Positions 35,363 through 49,087 of a DNA stretch of 64,000 nt are shown piece by piece; within the stretch, counting starts at the first letter, position 1; each line of letters opens with the position of its first letter. A program made the translations under genes and the position numbers. Under the pieces are notes generated by a model. The model did no database searches, was not told the origin of the DNA, and was given only the letters and a program-made list of their open reading frames with translations. Source of the stretch: Trochalopteron elliotii (taxonomy: Eukaryota; Chordata; Aves; Passeriformes; Leiothrichidae); the NCBI GenBank assembly GCA_024734555.1, contig JANPWX010019240.1:86013-150012 (forward strand), written 5' to 3'.

Positions 35363-36299
35363 AATTAGACACTATTTACATTTATTTCTCCAACTCTTTC
35401 TTAGTGGCACTCCCCATTATTTCTGGTTCCTCTTGTGTAGTAAAGGCTTGATGAAAAAATCTCTCAAATCAAAGAATGTGAAGGTCAAAGGCCAAAAGCC
35501 AAAGGTCAAAGCCAAAGTATATAGTGATCATTTTACATTTTTTAATCTTTCAATAAATACCACTATGTATTTTCTATCCTCTTAATCAGAGAGAAGCCTG
35601 CCAGTGTGATTTCATCTGGATTATGACTCATAATTCTAGTATTACATGTAAGCATAGTGGGACCTAATTTGATCACGAATCCAGAGTAAAAAACATTGTG
35701 TTCCCAGGTGTAGCACAAAAAGTACCTCTTGGATTTCACAGTTTAGAATCCTTAACTGGAAGGAGCATGAAGAAGCAGGACCTCGCCTCAAAGTCTACAT
35801 ATCCCCTTACAATAAATTATTCCCTCATGTGTGATATAGTGCACTTGCTGCAATCCTCCTCTGCATCCTAATTTGCTCTTTTTCAATGCATCAAACATGC
35901 TGCTGTCAAAAGCATATTATTTTCTTGCCACACACATTGTTAATTCTGCTTTTACAGCCAGTTCCTGGTCTCTTTTAAGAGGAAAGTTTAAACTTTTTGT
36001 TCTTACTTTTAAGGCTTGTCACCACAATACTTGTTCCCACCTACATTTCAGTTCCTCAGTCCTCCTACACACCTTAGGGGATGACAATACTTAGCATAAT
36101 TTTCTTCCTTTATCGGGACCCTTCTTTTTCCTCCCTTCTTACCTTTGTAAGAATATAAAAATGAATCAGAAAAGGATCTAACTATCTCAATTATCTGATA
36201 TCCAGCACTGATAATAAAATATTGAGTTGAGGTCTGTTATGGCCAATTTATCTGTGCAGCTTACAGACCAGCTGTAGCTGTCACACTATTGCTTCACAA
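35363..36299. other. AT-rich non-coding DNA
   Basis: No gene or transposon is recognised. Two AGGTCA-type direct repeats with 1-bp spacing (DR1) occur at 35482-35494 and 35503-35515. Confidence 0.5.
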
Positions 36300-38207
36300 A
36301 GAAGTGTCTCCTCTGGAGCCTCTGGGCCAGGGCTGCAGTTCCATGGGCAGTTAGAGAAGTGACAGCAGAAGCAAAGATGGGTGGCTCCTCACAGCTTGTT
36401 TACATTCATGGATAACATCCTTAGCTGGCTGGGGTTGTCCCTGTCCTGCCCCATCCCTGGGTGGGAGAAGCTGGCTCTGCCTGACTCTGAGTTTGTGATG
36501 TCCCTGTCCTCTCCTATGACCCCCTGCTACCCCATTGTGCCCTTGTCCAGGCAGAGATGCTCTTAGGGGCTTTGTCTGTAGGTCCCATTCAGAGTACAAG
36601 GTCATGGGCTCCAGAAGGGTCCCCATGTGCCTCAAAGGGTACCAGGGATGAGTGCCAGCCCACTGCTCCCTGCATGAGAGATACTTTGGGACACTTCCCT
36701 CAGCCATGAGCATCATCCTGGACAGTGCCCCTGTTTCTGTATGACTCCCTCATAGCCATCCCTTCCATCCCTCTCTTCTCAGGACCATGATTTCTTGAAA
36801 GGTGAGCACATCTTTCTGGATTCCCTGAAGAAAGCACCCTACTGTCCATGACACCATTCCCACCCCCTACAAAGGGACAACGTGACATCCAACATGGGGA
36901 GGAAAGATACTCCCCGCTGTCAGCTGCTTCTCTTTCCAAACACTGTTGGAATGCTTCTCACATGAAACCCACCCCTGCGGGTAATGGGGCCAAGGAGATT
37001 GAGGCAGTACCATTGATTTCCCTGGTGTCCCTGCCATTAGTTCCTTTACCCCTGTGTTTTGGGTCCTGCCAAAAATGTAGTTCCAGGTGTTGTTGCTTTT
37101 TGCATTCATATCACCAGGTTTTTTTTTCTTCCAGTGAAAGTAGCCTCTATTATCTGCTGGCTTATCAAACAGAGCATAAGTTATGTCAATATGTACCACA
37201 GGGGCATTTTCAGTCCTGGGGGAATGTGCTGGTCCTATTAGAGGGAAATGAATGTTTATATAGCAATGTAAACTTCTTTGTTTTAAGGACCAACATCCCA
37301 AGAAATTGAGTAAAGATGTCTCTCATTACTTGTCCCCCTTCCCTGTCTGTCATTTTTTGCCTTCTTTTTCTTCAAGCCAGGCTGTCCTATAGACTTTGGC
37401 AAGTATGCTCAGCTGGTGCCATGATAATACAGCTGCACAGTCGCTTGGCTTGGCTGTTACTGCTTGTTACAGTCATGTGCTTATTACTGTGGTAGGAGAG
37501 CAGCTTTCTTCAATCTTCCGGGTTGTTCAGGGTTGGTTTGAGTTTGTATCATCTGAAGTAAAAATCCCAGCCCTGCAAGTACTGTGGAATCTTGTTGATA
37601 CCACACTGTTAGCCAGACTCTTAACACTGTGGTTTTCCCTGCCTGGGATAGCAATGTGCAACAGAGCTGGAGAAGCTGGGAGGTTTATTTTTGGTGACTT
37701 CCTCTTGCACCTCTCCTTTATAGACTCTGGGGTGATGTGGGGCACTAGTTGCCTACTTCTACAGAAAGCATGAGGATGCCAAGACCCTGGTAATGCTGGA
37801 GTTTTCCAGCATCAGTGGGACAGTTCTTTTGTCTCAGTCTTCCACCAGATCCTCAGCAAGGAATGCAGCATGCTGAAGGTGGCTGGGTTCTACAGGCAAC
37901 ACACAGGGTCAGTGAGTGAGAGGTGGCTGCAGGCTCTGGGTCCTGGCATTTGTCTGAGATCTGTTATAATACAGACTGGATACTTACTAAGACATTTTCC
38001 ACCCAACTAACAACAACCTGAGGAAACAAATTCTAAAAGACTTTCTAGAATGAGTATTTTAAAATAATTCCAAGAGGACTTCTGTGAGGGCATGCTTTAA
38101 TAGTCCTGGTCCCATGTGCTTTGTGGGTGAATGCTCTGACTGAACCATTGTGACAGCATTCTGCATCACCCCTTCACATAAGAGAAAGGTGATACAAGAG
38201 ATACAAG
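36300..38207. other. GC-richer block of unknown origin, left part
   Basis: Base composition rises clearly here compared with the flanks. Several open frames of 70-150 codons occur on both strands (36848-37309 and 37396-37773 on +; 36351-36716, 36867-37301 and 37527-37745 on -). None shows a domain that I can name. The minus frames in sequence have a faintly retroviral-envelope-like texture (N-glycosylation-type sites, scattered C and W), but without a membrane segment, furin site or fusion peptide. Unrecognised ancient retroelement sequence or degenerate exonic sequence are both possible. Confidence 0.3.
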
Positions 38208-38213
38208 AGAGCC

Positions 38214-38768
38214 TGTGGAGGTCTGTGGGCCCACTAGGGGACTTCCTGGGACTATACCTTGGAAGAATGTCCCCTAGACCCTAACCTCTCCTATGGACCC
38301 CCTGTTTAACTGACATGCTGTCAGTCAACCCCAGTGCCACACCCCCCTGTTGTCCCGTTGGCCATTACTCCCTGGTTGACCTTATATGGTCAGGTTTCTA
38401 GCAGTCTCTCTGTTCTCTGTAACCCCATTGGTTTGTACCCCTGTCCAGTTACCCTCATATTTCTGTATTGGTCATTTTACTTCCACCCACACCTCTCAGT
38501 GATTGCTTGTTACTGTTAGCTCCCCTTCTACCCACATATAAGCCTGGACCCTTGAACTGTAGGTGTCTTTGTCTCTGGGCCCTTGTGGTGTGTAGGTGGA
38601 ATAAACTACCACTGGGAATCCACACAAAGATCCTTCTTACCTCTGCTGTTATAGTTAATCAGCTGCTGCGTGTGAGGGTAGTGTTTGTTGTGTGCCTGGT
38701 GGAGCGCTCTCCTCATGGAGACACTTCAGGAAGGTTGCAGCAATTCACCAACCACCCATGCTGCAACA
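38214..38768 (+). mobile_element. Solo LTR with 6-bp TSD, 555 bp
   Basis: The element starts TGTGGAGGTCTGTGGG and ends CATGCTGCAACA. A perfect 6-bp duplication AGAGCC flanks it (38208-38213 and 38769-38774), the length known for betaretrovirus-like (ERV2/ERVK) integrases. TATAAG lies at 38537-38542 and AATAAA at 38600-38605, 58 bp apart, which defines a short R region and + sense. U5 of roughly 140 bp follows. The match of the right flank continues for four more bases (AGAGCCTGTG on both sides), because the element itself begins TGTG. No primer-binding site or internal region follows, so it is solo. It splits the GC-richer block of unknown origin into two parts. Confidence 0.88.
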
Positions 38769-38774
38769 AGAGCC

Positions 38775-40130
38775 TGTGCTGGAATTCATGAGGCTGCTCA
38801 CTTTGCCGTCCTCCACAGCTGAAGTTTCTGCACCACTGATCTCCAGTATATTTGGACAGGGAGGAGCATACCAACAGCAAGCACCAGTGAGCTGGCCTCC
38901 TCTTCATTCACTCTGTTGTACAGTCTCATGCCAGTCTTGGCATTTGTACACACCCACAAATATGCAACTGCGAGCTCTCTGCTTCTTTGTAGAGAGTCTT
39001 GACTTCTCAGCTCCTGGTTCCTCTGTGCTGGCAGTGCTGGGGAGCATGCAGCCAACAGCAACAGGTGTTCACAGAGCTGGCACCTGTGCTCCAGAGACTA
39101 CTTACAGAGGACATTCATAGATGAAAGCACTTCCATAGCCAGGTTGGAGTCTTGCTCCTAATTCTGTAGCAGAACAAATCAGTAAGGTTAGCAGTGTAAA
39201 GTTCCCCCCAGCAATGCCCTGCCTTTCTTCTTTGCAAGGATCACTGTTCTCCTCGTTCTGGAACAAACAGAGCTAGGCCAGGCTGGATTTCCTCTTCTTA
39301 CAGCTCACTTGTTGCCTTTTATTTGCACAGTCCTTTAAAGAGGTGAATCTGATTAAGCACAGCCTGTACATTGCTGTCAGAGCTGTCTTTATTTGGATGA
39401 TCTTGGTATCTCTGCCAGCTGGCACAGAGCTGGAGAGCTCAAAAGGGTGCAGGAGAGAGGGGTAGCCTTTTGCCTGGCTGGGGTCACTTTCCCTCTTGGA
39501 TATTGCAGCTGTGCAGGTGCTCAGCCTGCAGAAGGTCAGTGTTTATGTAGCTGCCTTCTCCAACCAGCTACCCAGGCAAGTGGATCTCTGTCTCATTCAC
39601 TTGCTTGCTGAGCATCACATACCAGGTGTGGATAGGTGGAGCAAAAGCAGAGCTGCAGAGCTGCTGTGGTTGGGGCAGATGCTTGGTGGTGGCCTCTGCT
39701 TTCTACTGTGATGTGCAGGGGTCTTTATTACCTCCCATTCACGTGTTTAAGGCTCCAAATACCATCATGCCTCTGTTCTTATGCCTGCCTGCTCCCAGCT
39801 CCAGCTGCCAGTGACTTTCTTTGAGGATCCCCCTTTCCTCAAGAGGTAAGAGCCTCCAGCAAGTGACTGACATGGTGTTGAAATGGCCCCTGTTGCCAAT
39901 GCTCAGGGATCTTACAACCACACTGGAGCTCCTTGAGCTCTTCACCTGCCCTGAAGAGTTCTGAGGTCTGGTTTAAGTCAGGCTGAGTGACCTCATGAGG
40001 GGTGTCCTCATATGGGAGTGCAGGTGTTCTGCAGTTCCAAGCAGATGTACAGGTTGTTTTATGCCCTCTGAGCTTTGAATATTTGTTCCCCAGTAAGGGA
40101 AAGCTCCTACATTGAATGCACAATTTATAT
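38775..40130. other. GC-richer block of unknown origin, right part
   Basis: This is the continuation of the block interrupted by the LTR. It has open frames of 60-140 codons on both strands (for example 38692-39120, 39496-39711 and 39839-40123). The + frame at 39496-39711 contains AEHHIPGVD, which resembles the RNase H-end motif of some retrotransposons. The expected ADxLSR continuation is absent, so I do not assign it. The block ends near 40130, where the sequence returns to AT-rich. Confidence 0.3.
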
Positions 40131-43100
40131 TCCTAGTTTTCCAAGAAATGCTACTTTGTTTTAGTTTCTAATTAACTAATCAGTTCATTAGAGCACTCTA
40201 TCATACATCATTAGAGCACAACTAACATACATATGCTTTGAATTTTTACTTTGAATTAGATAAAGCAGCAGATCTTTTATCCTTTGTATCCTCCATAAAG
40301 AGATTTCTGATACAAGAAACAGTGGTTAGCAATGAGTTTAAATTTTTGTGAATACTTGCCTTTACTCTCACAGATCATAATATATCTGTGCAGGTCCCTT
40401 GCTGGCAGTTAACAGCTTCGACAGAATTTTATGGTGAATTTTGGAATTTCATTAATTTTACCTTTGAATTAAATTAGAAGGAGAGGGGGAGACTATGGTA
40501 TTGGCTGTGTAGCTGGAGATTTTAAAGGGAAGGGTAAGAATTAAATAATGAAACAAAGGAAGTCTTTTAAGAGCAACTTCAGCTCCATTCCTTATGTTTT
40601 TTGATGTGCTGGTAAATTATTTCGACAGTAGGTGCTTTTTGGTAACACCTCTTTTTTTTTATCTTGCCTTTGTGATTATATTCTTTGCTCTAGGTTTTAC
40701 AAGGGGTTTCCGCTCACAGATGAAAGATGAATTAAGGTATAATCAAACAACACAAATCATCCAATTTTGCTTTGCCCATTCATTCTGATAGAAACACAAC
40801 CACCTAAGAGACAAAGATTACAGTTCTATGTGCATTTCAAATGTTGCCTCAGGGTGGTAATGTACATAGTTAGTTACACTGATCAGCAAAAATGGATGCC
40901 CTAATCAGGCACTAAAGGACATTGGAACTGAAATAAGAAAGCAAGTGGCCTCTTGGGAATACAGTCTCAGGACGACTTGCCATTCCTGTTATTAGTCTTA
41001 CAATCTGAAAGTCACATTCATAATATTATTTATTTCACCTTCTTATGGAATTTAATAGAGTATGCAAAAGGTGAATTGAAGGGCTTGTAACCAATCAAAT
41101 CCTTTTTGCCCTTTAACAGCCGAAACTATTTTCTGAAACAGAAACTTCCAAACTTTGTAAGTTTGAAGAAAAACACTATATCACTAATAAGACCTCTCTG
41201 TAATCTCTGTTTGCATTTCAAAGGAATTCCATTGCTTTTTCTGGGAAATTTTCTCTCCTTCTCAGTCTCTTGCACACATACAGAACTGTGCAGAGAGGTA
41301 AAGAGAAAGACAGAGAGAATGGTGTCTTTTAGATAGAATAATTACTTGATAGATGTCAGTCTTCTGCCTGCTAAAGTAGATGGACTAATAAAATACCCCA
41401 CAGAGAAACCAAGTTTCATTCTGCTGTGCTTTCTGTAATAGCATTGAAAATAATCTGCAGCCAGATCATAAGTACTCAGATGCTTACAGTAGGAATTGAA
41501 ACACCTGCAAATCAATGATCCTCTTGGCTAACTACAAAGGCCTTGTAAACACCGTAAGCAGCTGCATTTTTTAACATATCTTTTTCAAATGCCTACAGTA
41601 TCACCTCTTCACATGCTCAGAACTGCCTCTGTCTAGGCAAGATAGTTCCCTCCTGTTGAGGCCCTTCTTCTGGGCTGATTTGTCTGCTTCACACTTCAAG
41701 GAAGCAGAATTGGCACACATCTTCAAGGGCGGATTACTTTGAATGGATGCAGATAGTGGCAATCATTAACATATACTCAATATTTCTTTTTTGCAATGTT
41801 GAGACAGCTCGCTGCTCTGAATGTTAAATTGTTTTAGAAGAGCATGCTAAAGCTCTTAAACATGCACTGCCTAAGAAAGGCACTTGGGTATTTTGCTCTG
41901 GGATGTGCATTCCACTATAAACAGAGGAAGTATTTAAAGTTAAACATGGATGTCATCAATGCCTTCATATCTAAGAAACATTTTGAAGCTGGTTCTTATC
42001 GCCATGTCTTATACTAACTAAATCAATTTCACCAGCTAAGGAGATTTGGGTTATGGGAATGTTTTCTGACATGGACTTTTAGCAGCTCTTTATTTTATGT
42101 TTGCATTTACTAATTTCAAGTCAAAACTGCATTTCAGTGAAGTAGTTTACTCCCTATCTTTCTACTATGAATTGTAATTCTTATTGTTTACAGTCTCTTA
42201 AAATTAAACATTAGTGTTTATTGCCTGTTCTGACAGCTCTTTCTTTGTTAAGGATACTTCACTTTCCTCTCAAGAGAAATTAAGAATATATTTTCAATTT
42301 AGTAGATCAAAACACAAATCAGATTTGTGTTTTAAGTTAAAACATTAGTTGTTGTGAGTGTAAAAAGAAACAAACAAAAAAACACCAACAGCAATAAGAA
42401 AAAAGTCTTGAAACATCTGTTATTTTACGTGACTTCTAATGGAATGTTCAAAATAGAAGTCACTCAGCTCTTACAAGAACATTCTCTGTAGTACGCTTAC
42501 ATAGTATTTTAAAATACAACATAACTCATATTTCAAGAAATTTTAATTAAATAACAAATCTCTGATTTCCATTATTGTGCTTGAAGTTTATTAAGATCTA
42601 TCTTACATTGTGTCATCTATTGCCTCAAACAACAGAAGATTCAACATTTCTGTATATCTGGAGATTTCCACTTTGTTTCCAACGAAGACAATTACTGAAG
42701 AAAAGTAAAAACACAATCTAAACTAGAAGACTTGAAGTATTTTGTCTAGTTATATATAGATGGATTAAATGTAACCTTAATCTGGCAAATTATGTCTTTC
42801 TCATAATGTATGGTACAATATGGCCTGGCTGTTTCATATTTATGGGTGTTTTATTCTCAAAAATTCATAATAATTCATATTGTGGAAGTCTAAACTATGA
42901 AATAGTTAGACATTATCTTAGACATCATATATTTTGGAAATCTAGCTTTGAGGAGCTAATTCTGTTATCAGGTTTTTTGACATTTTCACAAAATATGTTT
43001 CATGTTATTTAAAACATATTTTCAAAATTATCCTTTTTAATCTTGTGTGGAAAACATTTGCATGGGACCTCTCTGTAAGTGTTCTGTGTTCTATATATGT

Positions 43101-44492
43101 TTTCCTTACAGCTGACACTGTCCCTAAATCTAGCTTGTCTTTAATTTTCCTCTAAAGTTTCTTAAATTGTATTTCAACCTGCTCATCAAGGCATCTAAAT
43201 TCAAATCAAATAGTCTTTTAGAACATGTGTAATAAAAGCAGAAAGGACTGAATTAATCAAAAAGGAGGTTTGTTTTTACATTGTCTCTTTTTCATTTACA
43301 AATAACTTTGATTTCTATATGTGTTTCATAATTAATAAATATATACAACATACAACAGAAATTGATAGAAAAACTGTAAATAAATTATTTCTGCTATGTT
43401 TAGATAGCTGGTTTTGATGGTGTAATCTCAGCTTCTGACATGGAAATCACAGAGATTTTAAGAAGAAAAACTACAATATATTTGAAGCCAAATATAAAAT
43501 CTAAAAAATTAGAAGTTTTTAGTACAAGTCATAAATATCAAGGAATAAGAAACTACTTTTTAAATTATTCAGTAATTTTCCAAGATCTTAACAAAAAAAT
43601 ACAACAAAACTAAACATTATAAACTGGCAAGCTAGAGAGAATTAAACATTAAACTCAATTGCTTTTCTACTGAATTTTGTTTTCATTCCAGAAAAAAATG
43701 AAAAAAAAAGGAAATCCTGATTTAGTAAAAGTAAATAGACATAGGCATTCTGTACTAAATTATATCAGATCAACCATTTTCTAGACACAAGTGTATCTTT
43801 TCATGTACCATATTTTAAAACACAATTCAGATGAAGTAATCAAAAATGTAAGGGAACGGATACATGGAATCACTCTGAAAAAATAACCCAAATATTAAGC
43901 AACAAGTCCAATAAACCATAACATTTTGCACCCAAACTGTTTTAAAAAGCACTGCATGATACATCATGCTACTAGTTTAATCACAGAATAAATAAATAAA
44001 TATTCATATAAAGCAACTAGGACTATGCTTAGCAAGGTTATTATCCAGCTTTAATTCGTTTCTTAACTCCAGATTCTGCCTTGATGCTGAACAGCCTTGC
44101 TTAGAAACATGTTAGTCATTTTACACAAAGAAAAAATATCAGTTGCCTGAGATGGACAGGAAATCCTTCTGAATATTCTGCAAAGCACTCTACTCTAGTG
44201 TTCATTGATTACCTGACATTCAGCTATCTCTTATTTAGTTGTTTCTTCCTTGCCAATCTCATGGATTTAAATTTGTTTGTATGTCAGCTGATATTAAGAA
44301 AGACAAGTATTGATATGTCTGGTAACAAACTGGATGTATGCAATGCACAGTGACTTAAAAATGATTCACCAAAATGATGGGGAAGGTCATTACAAAAGAG
44401 AAAAAAAGAAAAACTGTGAAGGAAAGATTACATTGATCAATAGTCCTGGGAAGGGAGGCAAAAGCCCTTAAAAGTCATATACACTTCTATCA
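40131..44492. other. Very AT-rich non-coding DNA
   Basis: No gene, RNA or transposon was recognised. The part at 41680-42020 has a conserved-element-like texture (long runs without low complexity, with homeodomain- and MEF2-like motifs). Confidence 0.5.
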
Positions 44493-44497
44493 CAGCA

Positions 44498-45139
44498 TGT
44501 CCCAGTTTGAGACAAAACTTGGGTGGAAATTTCCTTAAAGGATGTCTCTTCTAAAAGGCAGATTCCATCATTCCTTCCCCAACTGGTTCAGGAGAAAAAT
44601 CTCCTTGGAGAAAAGTGGAAAAAACTGTTTATTTCACAAGCAAAGTACTCACAAACATGAAAAAATAAATAATATTAAACAATGGAACCTCTCATTGCTC
44701 TGAAGAGATGGCAAATTCAGAAAGTCCTTCTGTGGGTGTGTCTCAGCCTTGTTCAGTCTCTCTGGGGCTCGGGCCAAATCCAGGCCTCAGTACAGCTTGG
44801 GGAGCCCCCGGGCCATTGTTCTGGTGTTCCTGACCAGAGGAAAAATGAATAGCTCAAGAAAAGATGACACAGTCTTGGGAAAAGTTTCATTGCCTTAGCT
44901 AATGAGGAAAATCAGCAAAAAAATCAGAGGAAAAACTCTCCATCCCTCTCTCTCTCCAGAGCTGAGAATTCAGAGAGCGCTGCACTACTTATTTCTCTGT
45001 GTTTTAAATACAGTTGGCAAGAAATTTCACTACTCTCCCACCTTCCTCTCTCTCTGGGCCTAGATTAAAGCTACGGGACCCATTTCTAGACAAAAAAACA
45101 GACAATGGGGATACTGGATCATATAGTCAACCCAGGACA
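44498..45139 (-). mobile_element. Solo LTR with 5-bp TSD, TGTCCCAG family, 642 bp, minus sense
   Basis: On + the element runs from TGTCCCAGTTTGAG to AACCCAGGACA. It is flanked by CAGCA (44493-44497) and CAGCT (45140-45144), a 5-bp duplication with one mismatch. TTTATT at 44628-44633 is a polyadenylation signal on the minus strand, which sets the sense. The phrases GGGACCCATTTCTAGACAAAAA and AGAAATTTCACTAC near the right end match, from memory, a widespread passerine LTR family. The U3 is purine-rich on +, with (TC)n patches at 44945-44960. Confidence 0.85.
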
Positions 45140-46855
45140 CAGCTCTACCAGAGACATAAAACTAACGTTAAAATAGTTTCATGATGTCCTGGGGAACAAA
45201 TGGAAAGACAAGTGGTTTTTATCTTAAACTGAGCACAGTTCTTGTACAAAACAAGAAGTTGAAAGTTTGGTCTGGGAAACTTAAAGCCATTGTCAGAAAG
45301 ATAAAAAAATAGGGCTGGGAAGTAATGGCTGCAAATTTATCTGGCTTAAACATCATGACATCTTGACATGAAATATGAAAAGTACAATTAAGGCAAGAAG
45401 AAAGAAACAGGAAACAGTGATCTCTGCAATGACTGGAGAGCAGTTTTAAATGTAATGATTGGAGTAGCTGTATTATTCCCTACTGTTTTCTGTCCTGCCA
45501 TTCCAAGTAAATTCCTTTATAGTATAAACTTAATCAAAATCCCAGTGCCAATAATAGCAGATCATGAGGAAATATTTCAGTCTCTCTATTTATGAGGAAC
45601 CTTCATACACCATCATTAAACAAAACATGTTAACATTCCTGCATTTCATCAGTTTTCTGAAAGCATCAGTTGCCAGTACTATATTTTAAAAAAGACAATG
45701 TTTTTTAGAATCTTCAAGAAGATATCAAATGTACTGTGAATTAATCAGTTCTGTTTAGTGAACACTACTGTAGTTAAATAAAGCTATGTTTTCACATCAT
45801 TTTCTTTAGGTTAACTTTTTATTTTCTCATGAGTCTTATGTCCTAGAAATATTAATTGTAAGGATAAGAGGTTGGCTGGAATACCAGAAGATATTGACTT
45901 TGCTGATGGTACCTGTGCCTTGCAGTTAATGATAAATGAAATGCAATAAAAGACCTACAGCTTAGTCAGAATTGCTCATGAATTCTGACTTTATGACCAA
46001 TAAGTCAAAAGTAAAAGTTTAGCTACATAAAATAACATCAGATAACCCATCTCTGAAAGATAAAGCACTGTGGAACTGTTCCATTTACTTGCCTAGGCAA
46101 TATAAATCTGGTGGCTACATCTATAAGTGCAGAAGGCAAGCTCCATTTTTAGAAGAACATTAACAGGCAAATACTAATATTAAGCAATGTTCTCAGCATG
46201 GACCTGTTATGAATAAATATAAATCATAGAAGAGCAGCAAAGTCATCCTACAGCTAAACTGCCTTCAGTAGAGATGCAAACAGCATACATTCAGAGTCAA
46301 GTGGCCAGATAAACTAGTGTTATTGGAAAAATTATTTATGATTGCACAAATGGCAGACAGATTTAGACATACAGCAAAACAGGTTTATTTTGGAAAATAA
46401 ACCTGTAATAATAAACCTCACAGCAATATTTTGAACCACCTAAATGTTCTAAGCCAACTTTACAACCTTGTAATATAAAGAAATTGAAGGGATTGGCCCA
46501 AGATAATCTTGGTCAGCAAAGACAGAATTTTGCCTCCTATTCTTACCAAAGTCTCTTATGAAAATCCATTGTATCCTACAGCTTTCTCACTCCTCTGAAT
46601 GATTGAATTAGAACAGGCAAAACATTTGCATTTCATTCTTATTCATATTAGGAAATTATACCTCTTGAAGGACTGAAATATTTCTATGTAGGAATTTTAA
46701 AATATTCACAAAACATGTGGTTGTGTTCTGAGCTATGTTATTTGGTGCATCAGTTGTCTTTTCTGTTATGGGAAGAACAAGGTATGTAGTTGTAAGCAGT
46801 GAACCAATACCTTTACGTAGTTCTAGTGAAGAGATGGCAAGTCATCCTGGTATAA

Positions 46856-46870
46856 AATATATATATATAT
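46856..46870. repeat. (TA)n microsatellite
   Basis: A run of alternating A and T of about 15 bases followed by TGTACATA. It is too short to be of structural note. Confidence 0.7.
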
Positions 46871-49087
46871 GTACATAATATTGCTTTATTCAGGCTCTTA
46901 TTTGAAGAAGAGTCCTGTGGTATGTCTCCCATCCTTACCCCTGTGAAATGGATAAAGTTCTAATGTAAGTGTCCACAAGCCAAGAAATGAATTTGCAACT
47001 TTAGTTCACTAATCATAGTACAAAGAGTCAGCAAGACTAATTTAAGGTAAGCTGTTTGACCTAACACTGAAAGATGTAATGGAGATCCCAAAGCCAAAAT
47101 AAAGACTGATAAAAATGAGTTGTAATTAGAGCACAATCATTTAGTTAAAAACTATAATTAACTGCTAGCAAATGGTAGATTTTCTGTCTTCTGTTGTTAA
47201 ACAATCATTTTTCCCATCTCTGTTTGTACATTAGTATTTTGTATATTTGTATTCACGTAAGCTAGGTCAATATACAATCTAACTGAAAAAGTATGATATG
47301 CAAGGCCTATGTTATGTAGTAATGAAGGTAAATTTCCATTAATCTTGCCTGAAATTTACGTTTAAATCATGTCTACAAAAGTATATTTTCCTGTATAGCC
47401 ACTATGTTGGCCCTGTAACCTAACTTCATTCGTGCTTTTATATTTTTATTGATTATTTCCCACGATATGTGCTATTTACAATCAGCTAAGTTAGTCTGTG
47501 CAGCTGGGTTTATGCTTCTCCTCTTGATCATACTCTCCTTTGTGCTGTATAATTACTGATGTCCTTGTGGTTTATGAAATATTGTCATGGAAAACAGAAG
47601 TTTTACCATGTTGATAAAACTAAGCCACCCTGCACATGAAGGCAACTACTTGCAGAAATAAGTAGGTTTGGGCTATTTTTCAATGTATGTGCAAAGAAAT
47701 CCAACTGTGGTTCTGGTTTCCTTTGTATTTTAGTTTGCTTACAGGGAAAGATAAACTGTATTTCACAAAAAACCAGACTATAGATAAAATTCTTAAAGAC
47801 TTAATCCTTTTCCTTCTCTAACAGATACAGTATTAGGAAAACAGCTTTAGTTTTATGGCTTTAGCAAACAAAATATATTATTTGCAGTTATTAAATAGAC
47901 AGTTAGTAAAAATTATTCAACATTGCATTATCAACAACACTGATCACAAGTTAGAAAAATGCCTGATTAAGAAACAATCCAATCCAATATGTCTTCCAAA
48001 CATCCTTCTTTGCTGTGTCTTCACCTAACCCAAAGAAACATAAAGTTAAATTAAATCTTCTAAATTAAATTAATTCTAAATTAAATTAAGTCTTCTAAAT
48101 GTGCCCATTAATCATTTACAAGTAACATCAAAAACAAGTAACATCAAATTTTTGCTGTAAAGGTGTTTTGGATTTGTACCACTTGTGCATTTGACTCCTA
48201 TAGGAGATATCTTTTCACTTGTCGTTCAGCTGACACAACAGCAATATCCTTCAAATTGGATTCAAAGGATCACTTCAAAGCTCTCCCTTCTTGTCTAGTA
48301 TTTTCAAAGGAACATTACCCAACATAAAATGTCTCTGTAATGTTGATGCAGCTGGTCTGATTTCATTTGCTGTGCACTGCTCAATATATTTGTGTCTAAT
48401 GCTTGAAGTTCTGTATTCTGACTATTTAGCCTTTTCATTTTCCTATCTTCCACATTTATGCCTAAATACCTGGAAAAACTTAGGTCTCAAACAATAATCA
48501 GACACACAACACAAATGTACAATCAAATCAACTAGTAGGTTTCTTCACTGTTTAGATCTGTTTTAGCTGTTTATGGTACACATATTAAACTATATTCTTT
48601 GAAAGTTAGCATGAAATAATCTAAGAATATTTAGAGTATGATTGTAACACTGATTTTTAAGATTTTTCCCTTTTCTCATGTCAGTTTATTTCAGCCTCTA
48701 ATTTCACCAGGTCAAACAGGTACTTTCATTAGCTAATATTCCTCTGTCTTCCAGCATCTCCCTTTTAGTTGTATGCTCAGCAGGACAGAAGTGAAGCTGG
48801 CCAAGAGAACATCATGGCCTGTAACTCCCTTGACTGAGGAGTCCAGAGGTCCTGTCTGTAAAGCTGTGTTGTAAAAGCAGCTCTGCACACCAACAGGTAC
48901 ACTGGGAAAACCCAGATGACATACCCTGGTTGGGTTACTCTCATGCCCTTTACGGGAGGCACCAACACATCAAATGTCCACATCCAGAAGTCTGAAGAAC
49001 TGGACAACAAGTAGTCAATCAAATCAAAGACTCATGAAGAACCACCTCTTTGTCCAGGCCCCTAGCAGGGCTGTCCCAGCATGGACA

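Noticed and set aside
36867..37301. 144-codon minus frame considered as a retroviral envelope remnant
   Set aside because: No cleavage site, fusion peptide, membrane segment or conserved cysteine pattern was visible, and the only adjoining LTR has the opposite sense and closed duplications.
39496..39711. AEHHIPGVD motif considered as the RNase H end of a DIRS/gypsy-type retrotransposon
   Set aside because: The expected ADxLSR continuation is missing and no reverse-transcriptase motif lies upstream.
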